Shown here piece after piece: positions 33,151-45,228 of a stretch of 64,000 bases of DNA (the first letter of the stretch is position 1; every line of letters starts with the position of its first letter). The stretch is taken from positions 10,392,778-10,456,777 of the forward strand of contig NC_081336.1 of assembly GCF_022539665.2 (NCBI RefSeq), written 5' to 3'. The notes under the pieces are model-generated. The model searched no databases, was not told where the DNA came from, and saw only the letters and a program-made list of their open reading frames with translations. The translations under genes were made by a program, and so were the position numbers. The stretch is from Daphnia carinata (lineage: Eukaryota; Arthropoda; Branchiopoda; Diplostraca; Daphniidae).

Positions 33151-33806
33151 ACGGACTCGGCTGGAGATTCGGGCTGAGAAATAGTTAATCGTGGAAACTC
33201 ACCGACATCCACGATATCCACGAATAAGTAAACGATGTTGTCCTCGTAGATATGGCATCCACTGTCGTGTCATCCCCGTCGGATTTGCCGTCACCTTTCT
33301 TGCACTTTGGTAACATGAAGCACATGGTTGCTAAACCCTATAGAAGGAAAGAAATAATGCATCTTATTATTTACTTGTTAATAGTCATTTATTTATGGTC
33401 AAAACTTACCACTGTAATTTGAACAGAGAACACGACGGCAGCCGTCATTTGGAAACCAATGTGGTCCACTAAAATGCCAGTCCCAGCGCGTGAAACAAAA
33501 CGCCCAGCAGAGACGACCAAATACCAGCAACAAGCCCGTGAGTATTGGGATTATCCGGATAACCAGCATGTCTATTATCAAAATGCAAAAAAGAAATGAA
33601 TACTGGCACAGCAAATTGAATTTTTTAAATGTGGCTTACACAGCTTCTCTCATGGCATCAACGACCCCCGAAACTTGTTGCCCTGCAAACGCAACTCCAC
33701 TTAGTGCCAATGCGATACCGACAACAGCTAGATTTCTAAAATAAAATCAAATAATGATACTAGTTAAACGGTTTGAATTTGAGAATTGAAATCAAAAGTA
33801 CCGATC
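33151..33806 (-). pseudogene. SLC18B1-like: SLC18B1-like transporter, C-terminal exons, third copy
   Basis: Copy of 27,398-28,037, covering the last transmembrane exons. It is more diverged from the left arm than the POLD1 block that follows it, with substitutions and a deletion near 33,505. Homology ends at 'accgatcaa'. About 130 bp of A-rich sequence then leads into the third POLD1 copy, so the order of blocks is rearranged relative to the arms. Confidence 0.8.
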
Positions 33807-34356
33807 AAAAGAAATGAATGAATTTAGTCTATTGCAAATTTGCTACGACATCTTTCGCGGGTGGCATAATAAAAAGAAAAAAAAAAGGAAAGAAAAATAA
33901 AATAAATGTAAGTAAAATTTGTTGCCAATGAAAAAAAAATTTTTTAAATGGGATGGGAAGAAAAAAATCTAGATATTGAAATAAACCACAAAAAAAAAAA
34001 AAAAAAAAAAAAACAGAAAGACTAAGAACTTAATCTAATTAATTCAATGTGCGTTGGTTCGTACGATGTTTCGTCGACTGGATCATTCGCAACAACGTGA
34101 CTTTTCTAATAACTTATACATCTACTTACTAATGCCATCAACTTTCGTTTTTCAAAATACGGAATTACATGACATCACGTATTTTACCGCCTGCTCCCTC
34201 CGAGACTCTTACGGCGCTATACACCATTTTTATTAAAATCTTTTGGTTATGGGGAACTTACTGAACAATGAGTCGTGTAATTTATTGTTTCCAATCTATT
34301 TTACAAAAGCCAAGCCACTACCTGTATGCACCATCATTGACGAGAGCGGTAGGTTG

Positions 34357-35882
34357 TCAGGGTAGGCTGAATCTTTCCATAAGTTTACCCTGTTCCGTGA
34401 GATTTTTTCTAACTTTTGTCCTCATATAATAGATGGGGCAATCTCGGCTAAATGTGGCAAACGATTAGTATTAAGTATGTAACATGATTAGGATATCACT
34501 CAAACTATTTACTTGCAACAAAGAATCTCTTCGTTGAGACTTCCCTGGCACCGTTGACATTCTGTCCATAAACGATTAAACTTCTCTTCGAGAGCATAAA
34601 GTTGGCCAATTTCCCTCTGGTAGAACTCCGATTCTTTCGGCTTGCAAAATCTGTTTAAATTGGAACAGCAATTTTAACAAACATCGCCGAGATAGGCAGA
34701 AATTAGACTTACTTGCATACAGCACTATCGTCTGGAAGGACGGTTTTGCATCCAACACAGGTGGATTTGCGTGTGGTAAAGCTAGCCAATCCACCAATTT
34801 TTGAAGTAACAAATGAAGGCGGACGCCTTCATCATTGTGGGTATGGTAACCATCTACAATACGGAATACAAACCGTTCAATTATGTCAAGCAAATAAAGG
34901 CGATAAGTCCGTGTTTACGTAGCAACAATGATTCCGCTTTAGATCCAAGTATGGGTTCCAAAATCCGAACAAGGGGTTTTGAAAGCTGATTTTCCAAATG
35001 GTATGGGGCATCAATAGGTACGCTGTATTCCATTACAAAAATAGGGTTTTCCGTCTAAAGAAGACGTATGAAAACTTAATAGTTCATGAGAAATTTGAAA
35101 TCCAAAGACGAACCTTGAGGTAAGCTGGTGTACTTTTAGCGGCTGCGATAATGACATACGGAACTCGATCCCCTAATTTTGGGGTTGTACCAGCATCTCG
35201 CTTACGCATCTTGTGAGCTAGTTCCACATGTGCCTGTTTACTGGCGTAGTCTTTATCTGTTTTAGTCAGCTCCTTTTTAATAAAAGAAAGCAAACGGATA
35301 AAATCACAGTATTCCAAAACATAGTTACGCTCTACCTTGGTAATCATCAGAAGTGAGATATCGACTTTGTTGCGCAGCAAGTCGAAAATAGATTGTTTGG
35401 CGTATTCTAGTGCTCCATCCGGATCTCTAAGAGAAAATATCAAAACCTCAAACTTTGAATACTAAAACTGATGACTTTTTGTTTACCGATCAATCAAACT
35501 TTTCTGCAGACCAGCTATTGATAAGATTGGCAACGAGTTGACAATTATCACGACGAACAGTTTCTAAACCCTTACAATCCATTTTGTCAAACTTTTCAGG
35601 TTTGGTCCAATACAATCCTGGATACCTGTGAAGACAGAAACAGACAGTGCAACTGGTATCTCATCTAACAAGTCTTTATAAATCAGAACCGTAATTACCT
35701 CTTTTCGTTGATCAATAAATAGGGGTAATAGACTTTTTCGAATTCCAAATTAATGGGTTTGACAAATTTTGCCGACACAAATGCGGCAGCTTCTCGGCCT
35801 AATTCCATGGCTTCGGCCACCGTGGGTACACCGAATTTCACCATTACGGAATCTGTGTTACCATAGATTACCTGACGTGACA
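34357..35882 (-). pseudogene. POLD1-like: POLD1 C-terminal fragment, third copy
   Basis: Same exons, same YGNTDS motif C and same frameshift after LVANLINS as in the left and right arms. Private features: 'GAAGGCGGACGCCTTC' near 34,815-34,830, a short templated inversion with a few extra bases inside the exon before CysA, and absence of the ~20-bp duplication found in the left arm. It cannot encode a working polymerase. Confidence 0.88.
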
Positions 35883-36822
35883 CTAATTGAGAAAATCCTC
35901 GAGTCGCCCCGCGGTCGCGACAAGAGTATTGCACCCAGCTTGAAGATTTGACCGATGATGGCTCGTGACAGTTCCTTGATATATGACAGATTTTAAAACC
36001 GAATTGTAGGAGAATTTACACGCCCCGCGGTGAATTTGAATCGAAAATTCACGAGTGCGTGCGACAATTACAACTTCTGGCTTTTGAACCATGGCGGGGA
36101 TGCACCAGAAACACCTTGTTCTAACAATATGTTCATAAACGGTACCAAGTACGCCGCCTATATGAAAAAATGTGAAATTTTAGATGACTTAATCAACGAA
36201 TGTCACGAAGGGTTTCTTGAGTATCTTAAATGCAATTGGACCTTTTCGTAGTCGCAATCACAGACGTGCCCACTCAAAATTACTTTTACCTCAACTTACC
36301 CAGTTCATATCGACCCATTCGAATCAAGTTAGTACGAAGGCATCAAGGTTTCAAAATTACACAGCGTTCATTAATTGGATTACCGTTTTGCCGGAGCCCG
36401 TGACAGCACAAGTAATCAAATCTCTTTTGGCAAGAATATCTGCAACTGAAGCTTTCTGTATAGGTGTTGATTTTATGTAGCCAGCAATCTTAATGTTTTG
36501 AAGTAGTAGTAGGCGCAGGCCGGCTTCTTCGAATTATGTTATTTATCGAGGTACATCTTTTTCTGTAACCTAAAGCAAATCCAAATAGATATTTTCAAAA
36601 CATAAACTACTGTTTCGAAAAATGGTTTACCTGGAGGACGACTTTATCAAAATTGTTAAAGTGTTCCCCACAGACGATCCCCTTAAACAGTTCCTTTTCA
36701 TCGCATGTCACAGCTTCTGGAATGTATTGTTCACGCAGCTTTCCGTCGATTCATCAATAGATTCGGGCAGCATTTCGAGGTGTGGCCGGACTCGGCTGGA
36801 GATTCGGGCTAAGAAATAGTTA
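35883..36822 (-). pseudogene. vasa-like: Vasa copy B fragment, third copy
   Basis: Almost identical to 26,484-27,423 (one difference near 36,535). It has the same end points: joined to POLD1 on one side and to the SLC18B1-like terminal exon on the other. Motif I is kept. Motif II and the second helicase domain are absent. Confidence 0.85.
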
Positions 36823-36874
36823 ATCATGGAAACTCACCGACATCCACGACGGAATAAGTAAACGATGTTGTCCT

Positions 36875-38529
36875 TATCCATTTATGGATTTATCGTTGGT
36901 ACCAACTGCCTGACATCGTTTCTTGTCACTCCTTTTATAGGAAAAAACGTAAATATTGCCCCGAATTTGTTCCCTAAACTTATAATGTGCATCTTAATCT
37001 TTCTTGCAGCTAAAAGTTATTGGCGTTCGGTACGCCTTTGTTTCTGAAGTTTTCATTGGAGGTATCTGCTGCTTATTGTCGGGGTGAGTAAAAAATTACA
37101 CAAAAAACGCGAAAGCTGGGTTTTAATCAGTAAACTTTAAAAGCTTTTTAGAGTATTTCCCTCCCGGGGGTTCATTCGTCGTAATCTCTATATTGATCCG
37201 CGTCATTCATGCGGCCGGAAACGCTGGTACAATTACGTCGACGTTTACTTACACTGCTGTAGAGTTTCCCAATTCGGTTCTCAATTCTGAAACACAAGTC
37301 TTACAAGAACAATGATGAACATTGCCCAGTTTGCTAGTCCTATAGTCGGTGGTGCATTGCATGAAGTAGGTGGTTTTAAGACTACCTTTATCCTCATGGG
37401 AGGAATTCAAACTATTATGGCCTTTATTGCATTACCCTTTCTCGCCGATTATGACGGTAAGTTAGTTCAAAATATTGTACGTCACCAGCCTTCTCATCTC
37501 GTTTCTCAACATTTTAGTGTCACAGTATGACGAGGGATAAACTAAAACTCAATCGCCATTGGCTATTTTGTGTATTCCATCCATTTGGATCCCGTTCTTC
37601 ACGTTCATCGTATCGACATGTCGAACGGGTTCCTCTCGATCAACTTTGAACCGCAAGTGTTGCGTACGGTATGTTTTCCGACTTGGCGTTATTATTAATT
37701 TCTTTAGAATCATTTTATGTTTTGTTTGCAGTTTGACTTGACACCATTTTACGTGGGTATCTTTTTCGGACTGAAAGACGGTGCCAACAGTATAGCCAGC
37801 CCTATTTGGGGATACTTGTGCGATCGCCGAGGACCTGTGAAGCTCTGCCTTTTTTCCAGTACCATGATCGGAGCCTTGTCCATATTTTTGCTGGGGCGTT
37901 TTCCCTTCGTTCCTATTGATCGGTACTTTTGATTTCAATTCTCAAATTCAAACCTTTTAACTAGTATCATTATTTGATTTTATTTTAGAAATCTAGCTGT
38001 TGTCGGTATCGCATTGGCACAAAGTGGAGTTGCGTTTGCAGGGCAACAAGTTTCGGGGGTCGTTGATGCCATGAGAGAAGCTGTGTAAGCCACATTTTAA
38101 AAATTCAATTTGCTATGCCAGTATTCATTTCTTTTTTGCATTTTGATAATAGACATGCTGGTTATCCGGATAATCCCAGTACTCACGGGCTTGTTGACGG
38201 TATATGGTCGTCTCTTAGTGGTGCTGGGCGTTTTGTTTTACGCGCTGGGACTGGCATTGTAGTGGACCACATTGGTTTCCAAATGACGGCTATCGTCGTC
38301 TTCTCTGTCCAAATTACAGTGGTAAGTTTTGTGCAAAAATGACTATGAACAAATAATTAGATGTATTGTTTATTTCCTTCTATAGGGACTAGCAACCATT
38401 TGCTTCATGTTACCAAAGTGCAAGAAAGGGGACGGCAAATCCGACGGGGATGACATGACAGTGGATGCCATATCTACGAGGACAACATCGTTTACTTATT
38501 CCGTCGTGGATGTCGGTGAGTTTCCATGA
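36875..38529 (+). pseudogene. SLC18B1-like: SLC18B1-like transporter (right arm)
   Basis: Plus-strand counterpart of the left-arm gene, lacking the first exon. Exons: SIYGFIVGTNCLTSF (36,880-36,950), IAQFASPIVGGALHEVGGF (about 37,313-37,460), FDLTPFYVGIFFGL (37,730-37,925), NLAVVGIALAQSG (37,990-38,085), then C-terminal helices (38,150-38,515). Introns are short GT-AG introns. The frameshift at about 37,620 is shared with the left arm. Extra changes occur in the first 450 bp. It is not functional. Confidence 0.8.
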
Positions 38530-39470
38530 TTAACTATTTCTCAGCCCGAATCTCCAGCCGAGTCCGGCCACACCTCGAAATGCTGCCCGAATCTATTGAT
38601 GAATCGACGGAAAGCTGCGTGAACAATACATTCCAGAAGCTGTGACATGCGATGAAAAGGAACTGTTTAAGGGGATCGTCTGTGGGGAACACTTTAACAA
38701 TTTTGATAAAGTCGTCCTCCAGGTAAACCATTTTTCGAAACAGTAGTTTATGTTTTGAAAATATCTATTTGGATTTGCTTTAGGTTACAGAAAAAGATGT
38801 ACCTCGATAAATAACATCATTCGAAGAAGCCGGCCTGCGCCTACTACTACTTCAAAACATTAAGATTGCTGGCTACATAAAATCAACACCTATACAGAAA
38901 GCTTCAGTTGCAGATATTCTTGCCAAAAGAGATTTGATTACTTGTGCTGTCACGGGCTCCGGCAAAACGGTAATCCAATTAATGAACGCTGTGTAATTTT
39001 GAAACCTTGATGCCTTCGTACTAACTTGATTCGAATGGGTCGATATGAACTGGGTAAGTTGAGGTAAAAGTAATTTTGAGTGGGCACGTCTGTGATTGCG
39101 ACTACGAAAAGGTCCAATTGCATTTAAGATACTCAAGAAACCCTTCGTGACATTCGTTGATTAAGTCATCTAAAATTTCACATTTTTTCATATAGGCGGC
39201 GTACTTGGTACCGTTTATGAACATATTGTTAGAACAAGGTGTTTCTGGTGCATCCCCGCCATGGTTCAAAAGCCAGAAGTTGTAATTGTCGCACGCACTC
39301 GTGAATTTTCGATTCAAATTCACCGCGGGGCGTGTAAATTCTCCTACAATTCGGTTTTAAAATCTGTCATATATCAAGGAACTGTCACGAGCCATCATCG
39401 GTCAAATCTTCAAGCTGGGTGCAATACTCTTGTCGCGACCGCGGGGCGACTCGAGGATTTTCTCAATTAG
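38530..39470 (+). pseudogene. vasa-like: Vasa copy B fragment (right arm)
   Basis: Mirror of 26,484-27,423. It starts as the exon that follows the transporter's terminal exon (PESPAESGHTSKCCPN), goes through the linker, Q motif remnant and motif I (about 38,955-38,980), then VVIVARTREFSIQIH (39,280-39,325), and ends at GRLEDFL-N-stop (39,470). Confidence 0.85.
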
Positions 39471-40982
39471 TGTCACGTCAGGTAATCTATGGTAACACAG
39501 ATTCCGTAATGGTGAAATTCGGTGTACCCACGGTGGCCGAAGCCATGGAATTAGGCCGAGAAGCTGCCGCATTTGTGTCGGCAAAATTTGTCAAACCCAT
39601 TAATTTGGAATTCGAAAAAGTCTATTACCCCTATTTATTGATCAACGAAAAGAGGTAATTACGGTTCTGATTTATAAAGACTTGTTAGATGAGATACCAG
39701 TTGCACTGTCTGTTTCTGTCTTCACAGGTATCCAGGATTGTATTGGACCAAACCTGAAAAGTTTGACAAAATGGATTGTAAGGGTTTAGAAACTGTTCGT
39801 CGTGATAATTGTCAACTCGTTGCCAATCTTATCAATAGCTGGTCTGCAGAAAAGTTTGATTGATCGGTAAACAAAAAGTCATCAGTTTTAGTATTCAAAG
39901 TTTGAGGTTTTGATATTTTCTCTTAGAGATCCGGATGGAGCACTAGAATACGCCAAACAATCTATTTTCGACTTGCTGCGCAACAAAGTCGATATCTCAC
40001 TTCTGATGATTACCAAGGTAGAGCGTAACTATGTTTTGGAATACTGTGATTTTATCCGTTTGCTTTCTTTTATTAAAAAGGAGCTGACTAAAACAGATAA
40101 AGACTACGCCAGTAAACAGGCACATGTGGAACTAGCTCACAAGATGCGTAAGCGAGATGCTGGTACAACCCCAAAATTAGGGGATCGAGTTCCGTATGTC
40201 ATTATCGCAGCCGCTAAAAGTACACCAGCTTACCTCAAGGTTCGTCTTTGGATTTCAAATTTCTCATGAACTATTAAGTTTTCATACGTCTTCTTTAGAC
40301 GGAAAACCCTATTTTTGTAATGGAATACAGCGTACCTATTGATGCCCCATACCATTTGGAAAATCAGCTTTCAAAACCCCTTGTTCGGATTTTGGAACCC
40401 ATACTTGGATCTAAAGCGGAATCATTGTTGCTACGTAAACACGGACTTATCGCCTTTATTTGCTTGACATAATTGAACGGTTTGTATTCCGTATTGTAGA
40501 TGGTTACCATACCCGGACGCCTTCATTTGTTACTTCAAAAATTGGTGGATTGGCTAGCTTTACCACACGCAAATCCACCTGTGTTGGATGCAAAACCGTC
40601 CTTCCAGACGATAGTGCTGTATGCAAGTAAGTCTAATTTCTGCCTATCTCGGCGATGTTTGTTAAAATTGCTGTTCCAATTTAAACAGATTTTGCAAGCC
40701 GAAAGAATCGGAGTTCTACCAGAGGGAAATTGGCCAACTTTATGCTCTCGAAGAGAAGTTTAATCGTTTATGGACAGAATGTCAACGGTGCCAGGGAAGT
40801 CTCAACGAAGAGATTCTTTGTTGCAAGTAAATAGTTTGAGTGATATCCTAATCATGTTACATACTTAATACTAATCGTTTGCCACATTTAGCCGAGATTG
40901 CCCCATCTATTATATGAGGACAAAAGTTAGAAAAAATCTCACGGAACAGGGTAAACTTATGGAAAGATTCAGCCTACCCTGA
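39471..40982 (+). pseudogene. POLD1-like: POLD1 C-terminal fragment (right arm)
   Basis: Plus-strand exons: [21 protein letters not shown] (39,482-39,655), [21 protein letters not shown].. (from 39,729), [17 protein letters not shown].. (39,930-40,017), [17 protein letters not shown] (40,081-40,240), [14 protein letters not shown].. (40,300-40,435), DGYHTRTPSFV..CVGCKTVLPDD (40,499-40,628), [18 protein letters not shown] (40,689-40,829), [21 protein letters not shown]-stop (40,892-40,982). Exon order is that of the gene, so this came from genomic DNA and not from mRNA. Catalytic D-T-D is N-T-D. Confidence 0.9.
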
Positions 40983-41676
40983 CAACCTACCGCTCTCGTC
41001 AATGATGGTGCATACAGGTAGTGGCTTGGCTTTTGTAAAATAGATTGGAAACAATAAATTACACGACTCATTGTTCAGTAAGTTCCCCATAACCAAAAGA
41101 TTTTAATAAAAATGGTGTATAGCGCCGTAAGAGTCTCGGAGGGAGCAGGCGGTAAAATACGTGATGTCATGTAATTCCGTATTTTGAAAAACGAAAGTTG
41201 ATGGCATTAGTAAGTAGATGTATAAGTTATTAGAAAAGTCACGTTGTTGCGAATGATCCAGTCGACGAAACATCGTACGAACCAACGCACATTGAATTAA
41301 TTAGATTAAGTTCTTAGTCTTTCTGTTTTTTTTTTGTGGTTTATTTCAATACCTAGATTTTTTTTCTTCCCATCCCATTAAAAATATTTTTTTTTATTCA
41401 ATTAAAGTCTTATTTCTCAAACAAAATATTTGCTTTAGGCTCGTAGGGGGCTAGTCGCTAGGTGGCCCAGGTGCTGTGCTGAGCTGAGCTGCTGATGGCC
41501 ACATTTATCATGGCGTCGTAGCGGCTAGTTATATCACGGCAGCCGAACGTGGTAGACCTTTATTTTTGTAGATGAAATCCAAGGGAGGAAATGCAAATGC
41601 TCGGCGCCATCTTGTACGAACGATGTGGTCTGGCGGACACCTTACCAAGGTGACCATGCATTACCTTCGAGTGTAT
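40983..41676. other. Stretch downstream of POLD1 fragment
   Basis: Mirror of 24,256-24,950: poly-A/T tract near 41,325-41,400, 'gtgctgagctgagctgctg' near 41,470-41,490, and an unrecognised 60-codon ORF (41,103-41,285 minus). Confidence 0.5.
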
Positions 41677-41887
41677 TTAAGGTATACCATTTACTTGCTT
41701 TGTAAAAGCTAGGTTTTTAACTTGTGCATCGTAACGATTTTGAATTGGGTAAGTTGCAAGTCGGTAGATTTGCTCTGCAGTTTCCCGGATACCAGCACCC
41801 TGCTTCGCGAGAACTACTCTACGTTGTTCTGGGGGGCTTAGACGAACATCTGAATCCGATTTTGAAGAAGTCTTGCATCGATGGACA
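41677..41887 (-). other. Orphan terminal exon of an unknown gene (right arm)
   Basis: Mirror of 24,045-24,255 with the same open reading (ETAEQIYRLATYPIQNRYD) and the same acceptor context. Conservation of an open frame in both copies is expected from their recent duplication and does not prove function. Confidence 0.4.
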
Positions 41888-41965
41888 CTGACAAAATATA
41901 GGTGAAATAGCTACAAATTTTTATTAGCAAGGTTCACTTGTGTTCCAACTCATTTTATTTTTCAG

Positions 41966-42224
41966 GAAGCTGCACATGAATGTTGGGTATTTTATCATAA
42001 GTAGAATACAGATAGATTCTGTAGTAGTAGATCTCTTTAGTTGGGTATTGAAATTGGCTTTGGTTTGTATGGGGTCTGATGAGGTCTCAGTTGCATTTGA
42101 TCCTACTTGTTATTTATCACTGCCAATGCCAGTCGAAAAGGAAGTACCAGTTGACCTGTATCTGGCTAACGTGGACCTTTTAGCAGAAATTTTTCTGCTT
42201 TCAAGGGATTCAAAGAGTTTGTAG
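41966..42224 (+). pseudogene. USP4/11/15-type ubiquitin protease fragment (right arm)
   Basis: The exon begins after 'atttttcag' with EAAHECWVFYHK, meets a TAG, and continues one frame over as SVVVDLFSWVLKLALVCMGSDE, then VSVAFDPTCYLSLPMP. The zinc ribbon C-x2-C is C-M-G-S. A possible further exon at about 42,306-42,529 (FKENKRVPVPLCI) resembles the part before the second half of USP domains only weakly. Confidence 0.7.
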
Positions 42225-44014
42225 AATATTATGTCTCTAGGATTCCACAGTTTTAGGTAATTCAATTGACAAGAAATTTACACTGATTCTTGTTTTATTT
42301 TTCTAAAGGCAGATTCTTAATTATAAAGGATTGGGAAAGAAAATTGACGGAGGCTCAGTGCCAAAAAAATTATGGTAGTTGGAATGATTACCGAAGCTCT
42401 TCGGATTCGTTTATTTCACTCGTTATGGTATTTAAAGAAAATAAACGTGTACCTGTGCCCCTTTGTATCTGTGACCCGATTTCCTCTTCACTTGCGATAA
42501 TTCTGCAGCGGGTCATGCAGATACTGTGATCAGCAGAAAAAGTTGGAAGTGCGCTGCCCGGAAAGCAAATCTGGGGTAAAAGAAAAAAACTTATTCCAAC
42601 TAGTAAGCCATTCCCAAATTCAACCAACAAAAAGGTACACAGTGAGATTTGCTTAACAATTATGTTTCTTTAATTGATTTTAAAATTAGGAAAAGGTGGA
42701 AGGAAAAACTTCGTTCTCTGGTAGTGTTTTAGTTAAAATCCTTTTTGTGCAAATTCATTTTTGAAATTGTTTACCTCATTTTCGAATGGTTCCGTTCACA
42801 TTTGTTGTTCATGTGAGATTTTATGTTTACCAGTTACTGCATTATATTGACCACTATTGCAAGATGTTTGTTTAGGAATAACTACTGTTTTGTTTATCTG
42901 GAATGTTGTGTGGGAGTCCATCAGGAATTGCTGGTCTGCAGTAAATTTGTCAGGTATATGTTAGCTTTCATCAGCAAAACGTTATGCACTAATTGTGTTT
43001 GGTTTTCGTGGTATAGGCTAGGTGATGAAGATCAATGAATCAGAAAATGTTTTGCATGGGTGGTGAATGTTCTGACAGTTTTAACAGTTGTGATGTGGTG
43101 TATTTCACTTCCACGCATCATGGTGTTTTTATGTATCAGTTGAATTGTATGGTTAATTTTCTGTTCGTGTAACCTCATTTCCTCTTGAATCATATAGTAG
43201 AAATTGGTGACCTGAAACAATGAACATGGAAAAATCACCTGTGCCAACGTTGACGATGTTTGATTGATGAAGTGCTGGAAACTAAAATTAATTTTCTTTA
43301 CAATTTGGTTTCAGGCTATCTTTATAATTTTTTATTAGTTTTGCGTTTGTTTAGAGTCCGCAAGCTCGTAGCTGATTTCCTCCTTTAGATACCGCCTGTC
43401 GACGGTTTGACAGCCTCACACAATTGAACGTATGCCAAAAAGTAATTGATCCAATTTAATGTATGCAATGTATACTAATTACACCATTCAAAACAATATT
43501 CCAGGCCAAAGTGAGCTCTTCCGATCAGAAAAGTGACGGCGTATCCATTTAATTGAAAATAGGCACAAGATAACGCACAATTGGCGTTCTTGCCTCAATG
43601 GAGAAATTTTTCCGTGGAACTTATGACCGAAATACCATTGCAGCTGTTCAAAAAAAAAGAAAAGTGTATTATCATGCAGATGTTGACTAGCTAACAATCC
43701 AGAGATACGTCAACTTGCGAAATTTCTAGATGTGTGTGAAGCGCAATCAGCATCCTTGTTGAACTGTGAACCCAAATCATGTATTTTCCTAGAAATATCT
43801 AGGTTTTTGGATAAATAAATAAAAGTCAGTGAAAAAATGTGATTGTGTGTGAGTGATTCACGATCTAAAAGTATGTTTAAAGAGTTCACATCAATGCAGT
43901 TCCCGTCTCAAAAAAGCAATATTTTCAATTTTGATGAATTTTTCGGTTGTTAATTGGAAAACAAGATGACGCTGCTGTGTCACTATTTACTTGCTGACTA
44001 AGTGTGAACGGTGA
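42225..44014. other. Outer part of right arm, no recognised gene
   Basis: Mirror of 21,913-23,707. It contains the dispersed CTGTGATCAGCAG block at 42,506-42,574 and short unrecognised ORFs. It ends flush with FB-2. Confidence 0.5.
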
Positions 44015-45228
44015 GGAGGTCGGAGAAAAAGGCCCAGACGAAAAAGGCCCAGACGAAAAAGGCCCATACGAAAAAGGCCCACTTTTTTCCAAATTCAAAA
44101 GTGGGCCTTTTTCTCCATTGGACTGGGCCTTTTTCTCCGCTCAATTTCCATTTTCTTACAAATTTTATGTTTGTTTCGAAAATTGTATTTCCCACCTCCT
44201 ATTCCGTGGAATTTGGAATGTACATAGGTTGCTGAAACCGTGATTTTCTTTAAGGTTTGCAGAGATCAAACAATGTTAGCGTTTGTACGCTAGTTAATCT
44301 TTGATTATTTATTCGGTTGCAATCTAATTTCGGATTATATTAGTATTTATATATTGCTAATATCCCGTTTAATAAAGTTCATTTTTCACAATTTTTGTTT
44401 ATTGAACTACCATCGCTTTTTTAAATATAATACAAAAAATAAATGTTTTTCGTACTTAGCCTTGTTCTGTCCACCCTCTTTCATTATTCCCCCAACCCCC
44501 AGTCCATTTCCCATATAGCTTCTTTTTGTCGATACTTATGCCATAGGTAAAGACCACTGATTCGTTGGGAATACGGAAACTGAATGAGTTCCGCGGGGCT
44601 TTTGTGGTTGCTGGGAACAAAAATATATGTTACCACGAAGACTAGTTTATTATCATTAACATTTGATAAATAATTTTTATAGGAATAATATTACAAACTT
44701 AAATTATCGTCTGAGGCAAGGACCAAAACAAAGATTATGTAATTCAATATTGATTCTAATACCATTTATTCCTTACACATTTTCCATTCTTTTAACAATT
44801 ACAAAGAGCCCAATAAATATATTAAAATCATAACCTACTGCTATAAATGATTCTGTTCGTTCTTCGTGTCCTGTTTTCACCTTTTGCACATTTTCAAGCA
44901 GCTATTGATTACCTAATTACACATCACATAATACATTGAGATATGAGGAAGCTTTACACTTTACGTTAACAAAGCTACTAATAATGACAAATCAATTTTC
45001 TACCATGACGGACTTTTTTTTAAATGAGAGTCTGTTATTAGTGAAGACACTAAACCTTTTTAAATGAATCTAAGATATTTTTTCTTCAAATTTTCCACGA
45101 TCATGGAAGGCATGCCAGTGTATTTTTCTATAAAACTATCACGACATGGCTGCACATGAAAGAACAAGAGTTTAGCTCATCCATGAGTCAGTATCAGTCT
45201 TTCATACGGTAAATTTGCCCTTTTTCTT

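Larger units (their letters stand above)
33940..36874. repeat. Third copy of the POLD1-Vasa block
   Basis: Direct repeat of 24,540-27,475 (offset about 9,400 bp) and inverted repeat of about 38,478-41,390. It begins in a poly-A tract of variable length (23 A here) and ends at 36,874 within the SLC18B1-like C-terminal exon, where it is joined head-on to the right arm. Identity with the left arm is near complete, so the copying is recent or homogenised. Confidence 0.9.
36875..44014. repeat. Right arm of palindrome 2
   Basis: Inverted copy of 21,913-29,143. It starts at 'tatccatttatgg', abruptly joined to the third POLD1-Vasa block, and ends at 'gaacggtga', where FB-2 starts at the very next base. 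Its outer 6.5 kb is nearly identical to the left arm. The first ~450 bp (SLC18B1-like N-terminal exons) is clearly more diverged. Confidence 0.93.
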
